Source: Sideroxydans lithotrophicus
GTDB taxonomy: Bacteria; Pseudomonadota; Gammaproteobacteria; Burkholderiales; Gallionellaceae
NCBI GenBank assembly: GCA_020723185.1
Contig: DYJI01000011.1
Span: 1 to 44,535, forward strand
Length of the DNA: 44,535 bases
Direction: 5' to 3'
Of this stretch, positions 8,879 through 19,529 are shown one piece after another. Both the position numbers and the translations under genes were made by a program. Positions within the stretch are counted from its first letter, which is position 1, and each line of letters begins with the position of its first letter. Below the pieces are notes generated by a model that did no database searches, was not told where the DNA came from, and worked only from the letters and a program-made list of their open reading frames with translations.

Positions 8879-9787
8879 TCAGTATTCGATATGGCGCACG
8901 GCCTCGGAGAAGCGGTCCAGATAGCGCCGTACCTGCGCGTAGATATCGTCGTTCGCGGCTTCGAAGCGGGTGATGCCCAGTCTTTTCAGAATGTCGCGCC
9001 CCGCTTCGGTGTCCGCCAGGCCGACCAGCGCATCGCCGACCGCAACCGCCAGTTCAGGCGGCACATCCTTGCGCACCACCCAACCGTTGTTGGGCAGCGT
9101 CTCGGTCTGCCACTTCACTTCCAGTTGTGCCGCCAGTTCGGGATGCTCCTGCTGGAAGGTGATCCACGGTACCGGCCAGGTCGCACCGGCGGCGACGTGG
9201 CCGCGCAATACGTTCAGGATGGAAGACTCCTGCGAGCCGACATAGAGGTTCTCGATGTCGCGGTTCACGTCCAGCCCGTGCGTGTGCAGGTAGTATTGCG
9301 GCATCATGGTCGCCGCCAGCGCGGTGAGCGCGGGGTAGGAGACTTTCTTGCCCTTGAGGTCGGCCACCTCACGGATACCGCTGTCGCGCCGCACCAGGAT
9401 GATGCCGCGGAACAGTTCGTCGTCGCCCATCTTGCCGAACACGCGGTAGCCGTGTTCGAGCGAGCGCAACGTCTGGTAGGGATTGGGCATGGCGAAGTCG
9501 AAATAGCCGCCGAGCAACTTCTTGTCGAACTCCTCGTAGTTGCGCGAGGCTTCCAGCCGGAAGTGCGCCTGCGGGATACTGGCATTGAGATGGTCGACGA
9601 CCGGGCCGTACACTTCAACCAGCCGCTTGGGATTGTGCAGCGGATGGATGCCGACCACATATTCCTTGCGCGCGCCTTCGCCGGCCTGCGAACTGAAGGC
9701 AGGTTCGTAGGCTTCATCCTGCTTCCCGCAAGCGGCCAGCCACAGCGCGAGCGCAAGCATCGCCAATCGCTTCAGCATCCTCCCCAT
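8879..9787 (-). CDS. PhnD-type periplasmic binding lipoprotein
   Basis: ATG 9787 is chosen: GGAG lies 8 bases upstream, and a GTG at 9796 is the alternative. The 302-aa protein starts with a lipoprotein signal (LALWLAAC, lipidated Cys20). The rest has the PhnD/phosphonate-binding fold: the strand YVVGIHPLHNPKRL, a DHLNASIPQAHF helix region, FDFAMPNPYQTLRSLEHGYRVF, and the hinge segment ADLKGKKVSYPALTALAATMMPQYYL. No ABC permease or ATPase lies nearby. Instead it heads an operon with a membrane diguanylate cyclase, as seen for other PhnD-like proteins that act as signal-input subunits. The ligand cannot be told from sequence. Confidence 0.88.
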   Translation of the reverse strand: MGRMLKRLAMLALALWLAACGKQDEAYEPAFSSQAGEGARKEYVVGIHPLHNPKRLVEVYGPVVDHLNASIPQAHFRLEASRNYEEFDKKLLGGYFDFAMPNPYQTLRSLEHGYRVFGKMGDDELFRGIILVRRDSGIREVADLKGKKVSYPALTALAATMMPQYYLHTHGLDVNRDIENLYVGSQESSILNVLRGHVAAGATWPVPWITFQQEHPELAAQLEVKWQTETLPNNGWVVRKDVPPELAVAVGDALVGLADTEAGRDILKRLGITRFEAANDDIYAQVRRYLDRFSEAVRHIEY

Positions 9788-9837
9788 GGAACTCACTCCG
9801 TATCCTTCCCAGTATCCGGCCCGATACTAACCCAGCC

Positions 9838-9862
9838 GGCGGGCTATTGTCCTTAGCCCGCC
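9838..9862. other. Intergenic hairpin between divergent genes
   Basis: A perfect 9-bp stem, GGCGGGCTA / TAGCCCGCC, with a 7-base loop. It has no T tract on either strand, so it is not a terminator. It lies between the PhnD-like gene start and the helicase promoter and could be a protein-binding or folded RNA site. Confidence 0.4.
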
Positions 9863-9893
9863 AAAATTTCGCTGGCTATTCCGGCTTGCATCC

Positions 9894-9899
9894 GTATAA
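9894..9899 (+). promoter_or_regulatory. Helicase promoter -10 and long 5' leader
   Basis: A perfect TATAAT occurs about 200 bases before the helicase ATG; no good -35 is seen. If used, it gives an untranslated leader of about 195 bases. Long leaders are common on cold-induced DEAD-box helicase messages. Apart from this and the hairpin at 9838-9862, the gap 9788-10102 shows no gene. Confidence 0.45.
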
Positions 9900-10102
9900 T
9901 GCGCGCCTTGCCGCTTCAGAGGCGGCATCGAGTCCATCGTTTCCTGACCCTCTGCATCCCGTACTTTTTGGATGCGCCAAGCTTCACCGGTTAGCGACGA
10001 TGTTTGTTTGCGCCGGTAGAGGTTTAAATATCCCCCTACTGATTTCCATTGTGTGGCCCGTGGCCACGCATGCGCTGTGTCTTATAAAAATCAAGGAACA
10101 AC

Positions 10103-11647
<1,545 letters not shown>

Positions 11648-11664
11648 GACTGTCTGATGCACTC

Positions 11665-11694
11665 AAAAAGGCACGCCACGGCGTGCCTTTTTTG
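11665..11694 (+). terminator. Helicase rho-independent terminator
   Basis: AAAAA, then GGCACGC / GCGTGCC as the stem, then TTTTTT. The A and T runs on both sides could make it bidirectional; it separates the helicase from map. Confidence 0.9.
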
Positions 11695-11752
11695 TTGTGC
11701 TGGACATGGCTATCTAATATCCTCGCACCCCATCAATATCAGAGCATGCATC

Positions 11753-12544
11753 ATGCCCATCAGCATCAAGACCGCAGAAGAGATCGAAAAGATGCGCATC
11801 GCCGGGCGCCTGGCCGGCGAGGTGCTGGACTACATCGCGCCATTCGTGCAACCCGGCGTCACCACCGAGGCGCTGGACAAGCTGTGCCACGACTACATGG
11901 TCGACGTGCAAGGCTGCATCCCCGCGCCGCTGAACTATGCACCGGGCGGCCACACGCCGTATCCTAAATCCATCTGCACCTCGATCAACCATCAGGTGTG
12001 CCACGGCGTGCCCAGCGACAAGAAACTGAAGAACGGTGACATCGTCAATCTCGACATCACCACCATCAAGGACGGTTTCCACGGTGACACCAGCCGTATG
12101 TACTACGTGGGCGAGCCTTCCATCCAGGCCAGGCGCCTGTGTGAGAAGACCTATGAAGCGATGTGGCACGGCATCCGCCAGGTGCGCGCCGGTGCGCATC
12201 TGGGCGACATCGGTCACGCCATCCAGTCCTTCGCCGAAGGACTGGGCTACAGCGTGGTGCGCGAGTTCTGCGGCCACGGCATCGGTCGCAAGTTCCACGA
12301 GGAGCCGCAGGTGCTGCACTACGGCAAGGCCGGTACCGGCGTGAAGCTGGAAGCGGGCATGATCTTCACCATCGAGCCGATGATCAATGCCGGCAAGAAA
12401 GACATCAAGCAACTGGGCGACGGCTGGAGCATCGTCACCAAGGACCACAGTCTGTCCGCACAATGGGAACACACCATACTGGTCACCGAGACCGGCTATG
12501 AAGTGCTGACGCTTTCCGCCGGATCGCCCGCCATCCCCGCCTGA
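11753..12544 (+). CDS. map: Type I methionine aminopeptidase
   Basis: Map removes the initiator Met from nascent cytoplasmic proteins. The protein is 263 aa, starting at ATG 11753 (MPISIKTAEEIEKMR); the frame stays open upstream but without homology. The pita-bread fold metal ligands are in place: the CHGVPSDK histidine, the two Asp of NLDITTIKDGFHGDTSRMY, the His of FCGHGIGRKFHEEP, the Glu of FTIEPMIN and the Glu of WEHTILVTETGYE. The last base of its TGA is the first base of the glnD ATG (TGATG), so translation is coupled. The map-glnD order is common in proteobacteria. Confidence 0.97.
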   Translation: MPISIKTAEEIEKMRIAGRLAGEVLDYIAPFVQPGVTTEALDKLCHDYMVDVQGCIPAPLNYAPGGHTPYPKSICTSINHQVCHGVPSDKKLKNGDIVNLDITTIKDGFHGDTSRMYYVGEPSIQARRLCEKTYEAMWHGIRQVRAGAHLGDIGHAIQSFAEGLGYSVVREFCGHGIGRKFHEEPQVLHYGKAGTGVKLEAGMIFTIEPMINAGKKDIKQLGDGWSIVTKDHSLSAQWEHTILVTETGYEVLTLSAGSPAIPA

Positions 12545-15078
12545 TGCCCGTACACGCCGTCCGCAACAGCCTGCGTGCCGCGCGACTCGCGCTCAAACAG
12601 GCCTATGCGGAATCACCCCAACCCGCCCGCTACCTGCGCGACCATACACAGGTCGTGGACGAACATCTGCAACAAGTGTGGCGCGCGTCCGACATCCCGC
12701 CCGGGCTGGCGCTGGTCGCCGTGGGCGGCTACGGCCGTGGCGAGCTCTATCCCAGATCGGACATCGACCTGCTGATCCTGCTGCCACAGGAAGCGGATGA
12801 AGCGCTGCAAAGCCGACTGCAAGCGCTGGTCGGCCTGTGGTGGGACATGGGTCTGGAGATCGGCCACAGTGTGCGCACGGTGGATGAATGCCTGGATGCC
12901 AGCAGCGACATCACCGTGCAGACCAACCTGCTCGAGGCACGCCTGCTGGACGGCGATGCCGCACTGTTCGCGACACTGCAACAGCGGCTGCACGAGCACC
13001 TCGATCCTTGCGCGTTCTATCAGGCCAAGAGTCTGGAACAACAGCAGCGCCACACCCGTTACGTGGACACAGACTTCAATCTGGAACCGAACCTGAAGGA
13101 AAGTCCCGGCGGATTGCGCGACCTGCACAATGTGCTGTGGATCGCGCGGGCCGCCGGTTTCGGCGATACCTGGCAGGCGCTGGCGCGTAACGGCTTGCTG
13201 ACCATGACCGAAGCGCGGCAAGTGGTGCGTCACCAGCAGCTGCTGCAGGATATGCGCATCCGTCTGCACGAACTGTGCGGCCGCCACGACGACCGGCTGG
13301 TATTCGACTACCAGCAGCCGCTGGCCGAACAGCTGGGTATGACCGCCACGCCGCAGTTGCGCGCCAGCGAGCGCATGATGCGCCAGTATTACCGCACCAA
13401 GCGCGCGGTACTGCAACTGAACAGCGTGTTGCTGCAGACCATGCGCGCGCGCCTGTTCACCGTCAGTACGACGCGCCCCCTCAATCCGCGCTTCATCGCG
13501 CGCGACGATACGCTGGAAGCCTGCGACGACGGGCTGTTCGAACGCGAGCCGTCCGCCATCCTGGAATGCTTCCTGTTGCTGCAACAACATCCCGAGTTGA
13601 ACGGTTTTTCTGCCGCGACGCTGCGCGCCCTGTGGCGCGCACGCCGTCTGGTCGGCCCGGCGTTCCGGCGCGACCCGCATAACCGCGAGCTGTTCATGCA
13701 GATCTTCCGCCAGCCGCAGGGATTGACCCACGCGCTGCGCCGCATGAACCAGCAGGACATCCTGGGACGCTACCTGCCGGCCTTCGGACGCGTGGTGGGC
13801 CAGATGCAGCACGACCTGTTCCATGTCTATACCGTGGACGAACATATCTTGATGGTGTTGCGCAACCTGCGCCGCGCCACACTGGAGCAGTACGCGCATG
13901 AATTCCCGTTGAGCAGCCGGCTGATCCGCGACTTCGAGCGGCCCGAGGTGCTGTATATCGGCGCGCTGTTCCACGACATCGCAAAAGGGCGCGGCGGTGA
14001 CCATTCCCTGCTGGGACGCACCGATGCGCGCCGCTTCTGCAGGATGCACGGCATCCCGCCGGAGGACAGCGAGCTCGTGGTGTGGCTGGTGAAGCACCAT
14101 CTGCGCATGTCGGCCACGGCGCAGAAACAGGACCTGAGCGACCAGGATGTGATCGCCGCCTTCGCGGCGGACGTGCCGGACGAGCGCCACCTGACGGCCC
14201 TGTATCTGCTGACCGTCGCCGATGTGCGCGGCACCAGTCCCAAGGTATGGAACGCCTGGAAAGGGAAGCTGCTGGAAGACCTGTACCACGCCACTTTGCA
14301 CTATCTGAACTACGGCAAGATCGCCGACCAGATCGGCCAGACGCAGCGCGAGGCAGCCGCCACGCTCAATCTGTACGCGATCGCGCCGGAGACCTATCTG
14401 CCGCTGTGGGCGAAACTGGACGACGAATACTTCATCCGCCACGAGGCGCACGAGATCGCCTGGCACACGCGGGCGCTGACCCAGCGCCCGGACATCAAGA
14501 CGCCCATCATCAAGACACGCCTCTCGCGCATCGGCGAAGGCATGCAGGTGCTGGTCTACCAGCGCGACCAGCCCTACCTGTTCGCGCGCATCTGCAATTT
14601 CTTCGCGCGCATGAACTACAACATCATGGAAGCCAAGGTGCACACCACCGAACACGGCTACGCGCTGGACAGCTTCCTGGTGATGGATGCGAGCCAGGAC
14701 AAGACTGCCTACCGCGATGTGATGAACTATGTCGAATACGCGCTGGCCGAGGAGATAGGCGGCGACGCCGTCTCCATCCCCGAGCCGGCCTTCGGGCGCC
14801 GCAGCCGCCAGTTGAAACATTTCCCCATCGCGCCCCAGGTCGAGCTGCGGCGCGACGAGAAGGGACGCTACAACCTGTCGCTGGTGGCCGGCGACCGTCC
14901 CGGCCTGCTGGCGCGCATCGCCTACATCCTCACCCGTCACAAGGTGCTGATCCGCAGCGCGAAGATCAACACGCTGGGCGCGCGGGCCGAAGATACTTTC
15001 TGGATAGACGGCGAAGCATTGAACGATGCGCATGCCCGCGAGGCACTGCGCGAGGTCCTCGTCTCGCAGCTCGCCTGA
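12544..15078 (+). CDS. glnD: PII uridylyltransferase / uridylyl-removing enzyme
   Basis: GlnD is the primary nitrogen sensor: it adds UMP to PII proteins when glutamine is low and removes it when glutamine is high. The 844-aa protein has the nucleotidyltransferase motif GGYGRGELYPRSDIDLL (about 61-77), a PLNPRFIARDDTL linker, the HD hydrolase site LFHDIAKGRGGDHS (the His-Asp metal pair) and two C-terminal ACT domains, one beginning VLVYQRDQPYLFARICNFFARMNYNI and one beginning SLVAGDRPGLLARIAYIL, which sense glutamine. Both activities therefore look intact. The length is close to the usual 850-900 aa. Confidence 0.97.
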   Translation: MPVHAVRNSLRAARLALKQAYAESPQPARYLRDHTQVVDEHLQQVWRASDIPPGLALVAVGGYGRGELYPRSDIDLLILLPQEADEALQSRLQALVGLWWDMGLEIGHSVRTVDECLDASSDITVQTNLLEARLLDGDAALFATLQQRLHEHLDPCAFYQAKSLEQQQRHTRYVDTDFNLEPNLKESPGGLRDLHNVLWIARAAGFGDTWQALARNGLLTMTEARQVVRHQQLLQDMRIRLHELCGRHDDRLVFDYQQPLAEQLGMTATPQLRASERMMRQYYRTKRAVLQLNSVLLQTMRARLFTVSTTRPLNPRFIARDDTLEACDDGLFEREPSAILECFLLLQQHPELNGFSAATLRALWRARRLVGPAFRRDPHNRELFMQIFRQPQGLTHALRRMNQQDILGRYLPAFGRVVGQMQHDLFHVYTVDEHILMVLRNLRRATLEQYAHEFPLSSRLIRDFERPEVLYIGALFHDIAKGRGGDHSLLGRTDARRFCRMHGIPPEDSELVVWLVKHHLRMSATAQKQDLSDQDVIAAFAADVPDERHLTALYLLTVADVRGTSPKVWNAWKGKLLEDLYHATLHYLNYGKIADQIGQTQREAAATLNLYAIAPETYLPLWAKLDDEYFIRHEAHEIAWHTRALTQRPDIKTPIIKTRLSRIGEGMQVLVYQRDQPYLFARICNFFARMNYNIMEAKVHTTEHGYALDSFLVMDASQDKTAYRDVMNYVEYALAEEIGGDAVSIPEPAFGRRSRQLKHFPIAPQVELRRDEKGRYNLSLVAGDRPGLLARIAYILTRHKVLIRSAKINTLGARAEDTFWIDGEALNDAHAREALREVLVSQLA

Positions 15079-15106
15079 GCGCGACCCTTGAAAAAAAAGT
15101 TGAAAA

Positions 15107-15128
15107 ATAGGCCAAATGGCATATTGAC
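15107..15128 (+). promoter_or_regulatory. 22-bp element identical to 1427-1448
   Basis: Core GGCCAAATGGCATATTGAC, followed by an AT-rich stretch. It lies in the 379-base gap between glnD and exbB, about 330 bases before exbB. The gap also holds runs of A/T, an imperfect inverted repeat around 15187-15240, and TGTGAATAA near 15333, but no gene or RNA I recognise. Confidence 0.4.
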
Positions 15129-15457
15129 AAACGCGGACAATCCACACCCACCCTGCCAACTTGCCCCTCTTGACAAGCTCCCCTGTCGAAAAAACAACGA
15201 CTTATTGCATCGCATTGTTTTTATTATTGTTTTTTGTCGTATATTTTTTATGCAACGATTCAGCAATGCCCGAAATGACGGTCTTTTGCGCTCGCTGAAA
15301 GTGATCCTTCCACAAAGTTATCCCCAGCTTTTGTGAATAAACGATAAAAAGCTTTTCGCTCCGTCAGTTAGCTTGAAACTGCCAACTTGCCTTGCCGTGG
15401 ACGGGCCTTACAGGCTACAGTTCGCGCCTTGGAATTTTCGCCATTGGGAGTCGTTGC

Positions 15458-16063
15458 GTGTTCAATCTCATCGAAGCGGCCGGCTGGCCGATCTGGTTTC
15501 TGATCATCTGTTCTCTGGTTGCCGTCACCCTCATCGTCGAACGTGCGATCTATCTGCGCGGCAAGAATGTGAACCCGCCCGGCCTGCTGGACGAAGTGGT
15601 GAACGAACTGAAACAGCGCGGCGTCAGCCCGGCCATGCTGGACCGTCTGAGTGCAGGTTCGCCGCTGGGCAAGGTGTTCGCCGCCGGGCTGAAGAACATC
15701 AAGAGCCCGCCGCAGGTGATGAAGGAAGCCATCGAAGAGACCGGCCGCGCCGCCAGTCACGAGATGGAGCGCTTCCTGACCACACTCGGCACCATCGCCT
15801 CCATCAGCCCCCTGCTCGGCCTGTTCGGCACACTGGTCGGCATGATCGAGATCTTCGGCTCGCAGAACGCGGGCGGCGCCGCCCCGGCCGAACTGGCGCA
15901 CGGCATCTCGGTGGCTTTGTACAACACCGCCTTCGGCCTGATCGTGGCAGTGCCCAGCATGATCGCTTATCGCCACTTCCGCGCCCAGGTGGACAGCCTC
16001 ACCATCGAGATGGAACAGCAGGCCATCAAACTGGTGGAGATCGTGCACGGGGAACGCAAATGA
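15458..16063 (+). CDS. exbB: MotA/TolQ/ExbB proton channel family protein
   Basis: ExbB with ExbD uses the proton-motive force to energise TonB and outer-membrane transport. The start is GTG 15458, with GGGAG 7 bases upstream; the open frame further upstream (from 15392) has no homology. The 201-aa protein has an N-terminal TM helix (WPIWFLIICSLVAVTLIVERAIYL), a cytoplasmic domain, and two TM helices that contain the family signature TLGTIASISPLLGLFGTLVGMIEIF and GISVALYNTAFGLIVAVPSMIAYRHF. The exbD ATG overlaps its stop (ATGA). No tonB is in the operon; a TonB-dependent receptor lies at 32304-34364. Confidence 0.93.
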   Translation: MFNLIEAAGWPIWFLIICSLVAVTLIVERAIYLRGKNVNPPGLLDEVVNELKQRGVSPAMLDRLSAGSPLGKVFAAGLKNIKSPPQVMKEAIEETGRAASHEMERFLTTLGTIASISPLLGLFGTLVGMIEIFGSQNAGGAAPAELAHGISVALYNTAFGLIVAVPSMIAYRHFRAQVDSLTIEMEQQAIKLVEIVHGERK

Positions 16064-16482
16064 ATTTCCAGCGGGGCCGCGATCGCGAGACACCGGAGAT
16101 CAACCTGATCGCGATGATCGATGTGTTGCTGGTGATCCTGATCTTCCTGATGGTCACCACCAGCTACGGCAAGTTCTCCGAACTGCAGATCAACCTGCCG
16201 CAGGCCGGCGGTGCCGACAGCACGGTGCCGGTCAGCAAACCCATCGTGGTGGCTGTGGATGCTTCCGAGCACTATGCGATCAACGGCGCGCGTACCGATT
16301 TCAAGAACCTGGGCGAATTCTCGCAGGCCCTGCGCAAGGCGGCCGGCAAGCAGGACGACCCGGTGATCGTGATCAATGCCGACGCCAAGGCGGCGCACCA
16401 GTCGGTGATCACCATCATGGAAGCGGCGCGTGAAGCCGGTTACGGCCGCATCACCTTCACCACACGCACCCCCGCCAAATAA
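16060..16482 (+). CDS. exbD: ExbD/TolR biopolymer transport protein
   Basis: This is the partner of ExbB in the inner-membrane proton-driven motor. The 140-aa protein has one TM helix (about 17-35) with the proton-carrying Asp in INLIAMIDVLLVILIFLMV, then a periplasmic domain that ends with VITIMEAAREAGYGRITFTT, typical of ExbD/TolR. It overlaps exbB by 4 bases (ATGA) and lies 9 bases before lpxK, so the motor genes and the lipid A kinase share a transcript, an arrangement seen in many beta- and gammaproteobacteria. Confidence 0.93.
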   Translation: MNFQRGRDRETPEINLIAMIDVLLVILIFLMVTTSYGKFSELQINLPQAGGADSTVPVSKPIVVAVDASEHYAINGARTDFKNLGEFSQALRKAAGKQDDPVIVINADAKAAHQSVITIMEAAREAGYGRITFTTRTPAK

Positions 16483-16491
16483 CCTGCAGAC

Positions 16492-17478
16492 ATGGAACGT
16501 CTGCAACAGCACTGGTATCGCCTCTCCCCGCTCCATCTGCTGCTGTATCCGCTCAGCCTGCTGTTCCGCCTGCTGGTGGCACTGCGCCGCTTGCTGTTCC
16601 GCGTCGGCCTGCTCGCCTCGGTGAAGTTGCCCGTGCCGGTGATCGTGGTGGGCAATGTCACGGTGGGCGGCACCGGCAAGACACCGCTCACACTGTGGCT
16701 GGCGCAGCGCTTGATCGAGGCCGGTTGGCATCCCGCCATCATCAGCCGCGGTTACCGCAGCGAGGGTGACGCATCCGCTCGCGAAGTGCGCAAGGACGAT
16801 AGCGCGCGCACGGTCGGCGACGAACCACTGCTGATGGCGCGCCGCGCACTGTGCCCGGTCTGGGTGGGGCGCAACCGCCCCTCCGTTGCCCAAGCGCTGC
16901 TGCAGGCCCATCCCGAATGCGACATCCTCATCAGCGACGATGGCTTGCAGCACTATCGTCTGCAGCGCGACATCGAGATCGCCGTGATCGATGGTGTGCG
17001 CCGTTTCGGCAACGGCCTGCTGCTGCCCGCCGGCCCGCTGCGCGAGCCATTGTCGCGACTGCGCGAGGTCGATGCACTGGTGTTCAATGGCGGGACGCCC
17101 GATATTGCGGAAGGCTTCACGATGTCGCTGCAGGGCACGCGCTTCCACAACCTGCTCGACCCGACCCTGACGCGTTCGGCTGCCGACTTTGAAGGCCTGA
17201 AAGTGCATGCGCTCGCCGGCATCGGCCATCCGCAACGCTTCTTCCGCCATCTGCAACAGCTCGGCCTGCAGCCCGACACGCACGCCTTTCCCGACCATCA
17301 CCATTACAGCGGCGACGAGATCAATCCCAAGGATGCGGACGCGATACTCATGACGGAAAAAGATGCGGTAAAATGCGCGGCGTTCGCCTCCCCCAGACAC
17401 TGGGTGCTGCAAGTGGATGCGCAAGTCGCCCCGCCGCTGTTCAACCTCATCACGGAAAAACTATCTCATGGACGCTAA
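16492..17478 (+). CDS. lpxK: Tetraacyldisaccharide 4'-kinase
   Basis: LpxK adds the 4'-phosphate to the lipid A precursor at the inner membrane, step six of the Raetz pathway. The 328-aa protein has an N-terminal membrane-associated helix (about 12-42), the Walker A loop [11 protein letters not shown] (54-64), the SRGYRS block after it, [19 protein letters not shown] with the catalytic Asp-Asp-Gly, and a C-terminal MTEKDAVKC signature. The next gene starts 11 bases inside its 3' end, giving tight coupling. Confidence 0.96.
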   Translation: MERLQQHWYRLSPLHLLLYPLSLLFRLLVALRRLLFRVGLLASVKLPVPVIVVGNVTVGGTGKTPLTLWLAQRLIEAGWHPAIISRGYRSEGDASAREVRKDDSARTVGDEPLLMARRALCPVWVGRNRPSVAQALLQAHPECDILISDDGLQHYRLQRDIEIAVIDGVRRFGNGLLLPAGPLREPLSRLREVDALVFNGGTPDIAEGFTMSLQGTRFHNLLDPTLTRSAADFEGLKVHALAGIGHPQRFFRHLQQLGLQPDTHAFPDHHHYSGDEINPKDADAILMTEKDAVKCAAFASPRHWVLQVDAQVAPPLFNLITEKLSHGR

Positions 17479-17653
17479 ACTGCTCGACATCCTGGTCTGT
17501 CCGCTGTGCAAATCACCGCTGGTCTATCGCAAGGCCGAGCAGGAACTGGTGTGCAAAGCCGACCGGCTGGCCTATCCGATCCAGGATGACATCCCGGTGA
17601 TGCTGGCCGACGAGGCACGCACGCTCACCGCCGAGGAAGTCGAAAAGCTCTGA
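17468..17653 (+). CDS. Trm112 family protein (YcaR-like)
   Basis: This is a 61-aa protein with the family fold: [16 protein letters not shown] at the N-terminus and [21 protein letters not shown] at the C-terminus. Trm112-like proteins in eukaryotes and archaea activate methyltransferases. The bacterial YcaR/UPF0434 members lie almost always between lpxK and kdsB, as here, and their role is not settled. Only the CPLC pair and one further Cys are present. The gene overlaps lpxK by 11 bases and kdsB by 1 base. Confidence 0.9.
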   Translation: MDAKLLDILVCPLCKSPLVYRKAEQELVCKADRLAYPIQDDIPVMLADEARTLTAEEVEKL

Positions 17654-18414
17654 TGCTTTCCTTCAAAGTCGTCATCCCCGCGCGCTTCGCTTCCACGCGC
17701 CTGCCGGGCAAACCCCTGCTGGACATCGGCGGCAAGCCGATGGTGATACGTGTCGCGGAACAGGCCGCCAGCAGCGGCGCGCAGCAGATCATCATCGCCA
17801 CCGACCACGCCCCCATCGTCGAGGCTGCCGGCGCGAACGGATTCGAGGCCTGCATGACCCGCACCGACCATGTCAGCGGCACCGACCGCATCGCGGAAGT
17901 TTGCATGCAACAGGGCTGGCCGGATGACACCATCGTGGTGAACGTGCAGGGGGACGAGCCCTTGATCCCGCCGCAACTGATCGCGGCTGTCGCGCGACAT
18001 CTGCACGAACACACCGACTGTGCCATCGCCACCGCCTGCCACCCCGTGCACGATGAAGCATCGATGCGCAACCCGAACATCGTCAAGGCGGTGCTCGACA
18101 AACACGGCAATGCGCTGTACTTCAGCCGCGCCCCCATCCCGTGGCCGCGCGACGCCTACGCCAAAGGCGAACCCCTGCCGGGCGAGGTCACTGTGCTGCG
18201 ACATATCGGCATCTATGCCTACCGCGCTTCGTTCCTGAAAGCATACGGCCAGCTCGCCCCTGCCCCCATCGAACTGGCGGAATCCCTTGAACAACTGCGT
18301 GCGCTGTATCATGGCTACCGGATCGGCGTGACCGTCACGCATGACGCGCCTCCCAGCGGCGTGGACACCGAGCAGGACCTGCTGAACGCACGGCGCATTT
18401 TCGAATCACGATAA
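17653..18414 (+). CDS. kdsB: CMP-KDO synthetase
   Basis: KdsB (3-deoxy-manno-octulosonate cytidylyltransferase) activates KDO with CTP for lipopolysaccharide inner-core synthesis. The 253-aa protein shows the CTP-binding start [25 protein letters not shown], the THD-like [12 protein letters not shown] block, [10 protein letters not shown] with the metal-binding Asp, and the late [11 protein letters not shown] and [18 protein letters not shown] segments. Its ATG shares a base with the stop of the Trm112-like gene (TGATG). The KDO-forming enzyme KdsA is encoded at 41865-42716. Confidence 0.97.
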   Translation: MLSFKVVIPARFASTRLPGKPLLDIGGKPMVIRVAEQAASSGAQQIIIATDHAPIVEAAGANGFEACMTRTDHVSGTDRIAEVCMQQGWPDDTIVVNVQGDEPLIPPQLIAAVARHLHEHTDCAIATACHPVHDEASMRNPNIVKAVLDKHGNALYFSRAPIPWPRDAYAKGEPLPGEVTVLRHIGIYAYRASFLKAYGQLAPAPIELAESLEQLRALYHGYRIGVTVTHDAPPSGVDTEQDLLNARRIFESR

Positions 18415-19089
<675 letters not shown>

Positions 19090-19091
19090 AC

Positions 19092-19490
19092 ATGGCGAGC
19101 AAACCGGTATTGACGCTGGAGGATGCCAAGCGTGTCGCTGCTGCCGCCGAGGCCGAGGCGCGCGCCAATGACTGGAAAGTGTCCATCGTAGTCGTCGACG
19201 ACGGCGGCCACATGCTGTACATGCAGCGCAGTCACGATACGCGCTTCGGCAGCGTCGAGACTGCCACCGCCAAAGCCCACATGGCGGCGGCGCTGCATAT
19301 GCCCTCCAAGGCTTCCGAAGATGCCGTGATGGGCGGCCGGCTGATCCATCTCGCCCTGCCCGGTGTGATCCCGGCCGAAGGCGGCGTGCCGCTGCTGCGC
19401 GACGGTGTCGTGGTCGGGGCGATCGGTATCAGCGGGGTGCGTTCGGCCCAAGACGGGCAGATCGCGGCGGCCGGAGCAGCCGCTCTCTAG
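19092..19490 (+). CDS. GlcG/HbpS family protein
   Basis: This 132-aa protein of the DUF336 (GlcG/HbpS) family has the start LTLEDAKRVAAAAEAEARAN, the core VSIVVVDDGGHMLYMQR and the C-terminal GGVPLLRDGVVVGAIGISG strand-turn. HbpS is a heme-binding regulator in Streptomyces; GlcG lies in the glycolate oxidase locus of E. coli. No signal peptide is seen, so it should be cytoplasmic. It follows adk by only 2 bases with a GGGAG ribosome site, but no functional link to adenylate kinase is known. Heme or small-ligand binding is a guess. Confidence 0.85.
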   Translation: MASKPVLTLEDAKRVAAAAEAEARANDWKVSIVVVDDGGHMLYMQRSHDTRFGSVETATAKAHMAAALHMPSKASEDAVMGGRLIHLALPGVIPAEGGVPLLRDGVVVGAIGISGVRSAQDGQIAAAGAAAL

Positions 19491-19498
19491 GGGATTTA

Positions 19499-19523
19499 AC
19501 TGCGCCGGATGTTCCGGCGCAGT
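19499..19523. terminator. Hairpin between convergent genes, likely bidirectional terminator
   Basis: A perfect 10-bp stem, ACTGCGCCGG / CCGGCGCAGT, with a 5-base loop, between the stop codons of the GlcG-like gene and the convergent MBL-fold gene. The T content after it is poor on both strands, so its efficiency is doubtful. Confidence 0.5.
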
Positions 19524-19529
19524 CTCGCC

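Noticed and set aside
9900-10102. tRNA or small RNA gene in the helicase leader
   Set aside because: No T-loop sequence, acceptor pairing or terminator; it is better explained as an untranslated leader.
12613-15159. 848-codon minus-strand frame opposite glnD
   Set aside because: Antisense shadow; Gln/His/Val/Ala-rich product with no motif, while glnD has all expected domains.
15187-15345. AT-rich segment with DnaA-box-like TTATCCCCA and TGTGAATAA, as a possible replication origin
   Set aside because: Only one box fits the consensus well, the neighbours are glnD and exbB rather than dnaA/dnaN/gyrB, and no box cluster is seen.
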